Shown in pieces: positions 62,426 through 64,000 of a stretch of 64,000 nucleotides of DNA. The notes below the pieces were generated by a model. That model was not told the DNA's origin. It did no database searches and was given only the letters and a program-made list of their open reading frames with translations. The position numbers were made by a program, and so were the translations under genes. The stretch lies in contig NZ_JACHWU010000001.1 of NCBI RefSeq assembly GCF_014191605.1, positions 1,550,001-1,614,000 on the forward strand, written 5' to 3'. This DNA is from Prauserella isguenensis (GTDB lineage: Bacteria > Actinomycetota > Actinomycetes > Mycobacteriales > Pseudonocardiaceae). How positions within the stretch are numbered: the first letter of the stretch is position 1; every line of letters starts with the position of its first letter.

Positions 62426-62787
62426 GTGAGCCTCGATCCTCCGGGGCTTCCACTGCGTATCGCTGCTGCGTATCAGTTCCTGGCCGCCAGGGCGTACATC
62501 CGAGGGACGCCCGCCCCGGCAGAGACGCCGCCCGGCCTCCGCGATCGCACGGCCGGGAGCACGCGGCACAGGCAGAGGGAAGTCAGAGCCGCGCTGCGCA
62601 GTCTCGTGCGGTAACCGTTCTTGACGACATTACGCCATCCGACAAGGAAAAGCAGGCCCACCGTGGAGGCTGCGCGAGCGCGTAAACTGGGAAGTGCCGA
62701 CGGCATTTCGCACGCGAGTAACCAAGCCCGCGTCGCCGAGGGCGAAACATCACGTCGGCCGCATCGCGGCCGGGACGGAGTATCGAC
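62426..62787. other. Divergent intergenic region
   Basis: 362 bases between the divergent DUF6292 and DUF5994 genes. No gene, RNA or long repeat recognised; it should hold both promoters. Confidence 0.45.
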
Positions 62788-63309
62788 ATGACGTCGATCC
62801 CGCGCACACTCACCATCGACACACCAACCTCCGTTGCCCCTTCCGCACCACCCGGGAATGCGCGGCTGCGGGTCAAGTCCGAACAGGGCACCACGGGACA
62901 CGTCGACGGCGCGTGGTGGCCCTGCTCCCGCGACCTCACCGCGGAACTTCCGGAACTGCTCGAGGCGATGGGAACACCGTGGGGCCCGTGGGAGCGGGTG
63001 ACGTACAACCTGACGACGTGGGAACCCGTCGCGCGCAAGCTCGTCGTCGACGGCGAACGGATCCGGGTCGAGGGATTCCACTCCCAGCCGCCGGAGACCG
63101 TGACCGTCATCGGCGGGCAGGGGCGTGGCCGGGTGACGTTGCTCGTGGTGCCGCCCGAGGCCGCTCCCGTATCGGCGCGCGCATCGCTGACCGCGGCGTC
63201 GCAGGCCGGCAACACGGACGGTGTCGACAGGCTGCTCGGGTTCGTCGGCACGGCCGACATGGCGGCATCGACGCAGCGCTGGGAGCTGGACGGCGGGACG
63301 GTCCGATGA
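62788..63309 (+). CDS. DUF5994 family protein
   Basis: 173-residue cytoplasmic protein. RLRVKSEQGTTGHVDGAWWP, SRDLTAELPELLEAM, WGPWERVTYNLTTWEPVARK and VTLLVVPPEA are the DUF5994 pattern seen across actinomycetes; function unknown. ATG 62788. Overlaps an in-frame ATG of the next gene (ATGA at 63306) but the better start of that gene lies 69 bases on. Confidence 0.72.
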   Translation: MTSIPRTLTIDTPTSVAPSAPPGNARLRVKSEQGTTGHVDGAWWPCSRDLTAELPELLEAMGTPWGPWERVTYNLTTWEPVARKLVVDGERIRVEGFHSQPPETVTVIGGQGRGRVTLLVVPPEAAPVSARASLTAASQAGNTDGVDRLLGFVGTADMAASTQRWELDGGTVR

Positions 63310-63374
63310 ACATCACGCGCGCAACCCGGCGGCCGGACACGGGCCCGGCCGCCGTGGTCGACGAGGAGCTCCGT

Positions 63375-63980
63375 ATGACGGCGCGCGATCGGAACACCGG
63401 GCGGCCACGGCCCGTCCTGATCACATCCAGACTGGTGTTGCGCGGCTGGCACGTCGCGGATGCGCCCGACGCGTTGGCGATCTACCAGCACGCGTCGGTC
63501 ACCCGCTGGCTCAGTCCGGCCATGGCGAGAGTGCCGGATCGAGCGGCCATGCGGCGACTGTTGCAGCAGTGGATCGCTGAGACCGCCTGCCTCGACGTGG
63601 CTGCCGGGCACTGGGCCATCGAACGGCGCAGCGACGGCCGCGTCATCGGCGGAGCGTCGATCCTGCCGCTCCCGCCGGGCAACGACGACCTGGAGATCGG
63701 CTGGCAGCTGCATCCCGAAGTCTGGGGCCGCGGTTACGCGGGCGAGGCGGGCTACGCGCTCGCGAGCCGGGCGTTCTCCCACGATGTGGATGAGCTGTAC
63801 GCGGTCGTGCGACCCGACAACACCCGAGCCGCCGCGAGCGTGCGCCGCAACGGCATGCAGTGGGTCGGCGAGACCGACAAGTACTTCGGGATGACCCTGC
63901 AGGTGTTCCGCCTGCGCCCGGCCGACCTGGAGCGTACGGCGCCGCTAGGAGACCTGCCCCCCGCCTATCGGGACGACTGA
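63375..63980 (+). CDS. GNAT family N-acetyltransferase
   Basis: 201-residue acetyltransferase of the RimJ/RimL type (Acetyltransf_3). ITSRLVLRGWHVADAPDALA opens the fold; the CoA loop is WQLHPEVWGRGYAGEAGYAL (about 112-131) and the closing signature is AVVRPDNTRAAASVRRNGMQ (about 149-168). ATG 63375 is preferred because GAGGAG lies 6 bases upstream; ATG 63306 would overlap the DUF5994 stop and add 23 residues. Substrate unknown. Confidence 0.82.
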   Translation: MTARDRNTGRPRPVLITSRLVLRGWHVADAPDALAIYQHASVTRWLSPAMARVPDRAAMRRLLQQWIAETACLDVAAGHWAIERRSDGRVIGGASILPLPPGNDDLEIGWQLHPEVWGRGYAGEAGYALASRAFSHDVDELYAVVRPDNTRAAASVRRNGMQWVGETDKYFGMTLQVFRLRPADLERTAPLGDLPPAYRDD

Positions 63981-64000
63981 CGGCGACACCGCCACCGCGC

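Overview
The window reads as chromosome of a high-GC actinomycete, most probably of the family Pseudonocardiaceae (a Saccharomonospora- or Amycolatopsis-like organism). The grounds are the very GC-rich coding, the mprAB/pepD/moaB/mscL and ruc/FCL/galU/glp/rimJ/sepX gene order shared with Mycobacterium tuberculosis (Rv0981-Rv0985c and Rv0991c-Rv0996), and DUF6292, DUF5994 and DUF222-HNH genes. The species is inferred from content only.

Layout. 1-3.6 kb: truncated amidase, hemerythrin, a short-chain dehydrogenase and tRNA-Arg(CCT). 3.7-18.1 kb: conserved envelope-stress and cell-division core, namely a LuxR-type regulator, mprA-mprB, an inserted deoR-galT pair, htrA/pepD, moaB, mscL, ruc with a CIRCE element, 5-FCL, galU, glp, rimJ and sepX. 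18.15-25.95 kb: eight genes on the minus strand forming a metal-acquisition operon (FecCD permease, ATPase, binding lipoprotein, methyltransferase, DUF364 protein, GHMP kinase, PLP synthase, MFS exporter) behind a near-perfect Zur-type palindrome. I recognise no described metallophore pathway with this enzyme set. 26.2-27.2 kb: tRNA-Ala(CGC) and decayed DNA with a monooxygenase fragment. 27.2-31.9 kb: a TetR-controlled flavoenzyme/membrane-protein module and a DUF222-HNH protein. 32.0-34.5 kb: a sigL-rslA-like ECF sigma locus in which three promoters share the same TGAAC(C/G)-N16-CGTGT architecture, one in front of the sigma gene, one in front of a divergent DUF2231 gene and one in front of a lipoprotein gene. 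34.7-45.3 kb: a complete sbnABCDEFGH cluster, collinear with the Staphylococcus aureus staphyloferrin B locus, behind a DmdR/IdeR-type iron box. 45.5-51.0 kb: SLC13 transporter and a persulfide-detoxification (cst) operon with two GC-rich operators. 51.0-52.1 kb: a mosaic of broken genes. 52.1-64 kb: P450, DUF488, LysR/SnoaL pair, secreted phosphoesterase, small membrane proteins, a fatty-acid desaturase preceded by three 17-bp repeats and a coupled small ORF, then DUF6292, DUF5994 and GNAT genes.

How it works together. Two metal-scavenging systems lie 9 kb apart. One is predicted to be zinc-responsive (Zur box) and carries its own importer. The other is predicted to be iron-responsive, with a full biosynthetic set and an exporter but no importer and no sbnI. 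Both centre on an SbnA-type PLP enzyme. The zinc-type cluster pairs that enzyme with a PduX-like amino-acid kinase, suggesting an O-phospho-amino acid intermediate. All functional statements are from sequence reading alone; no database search was run.
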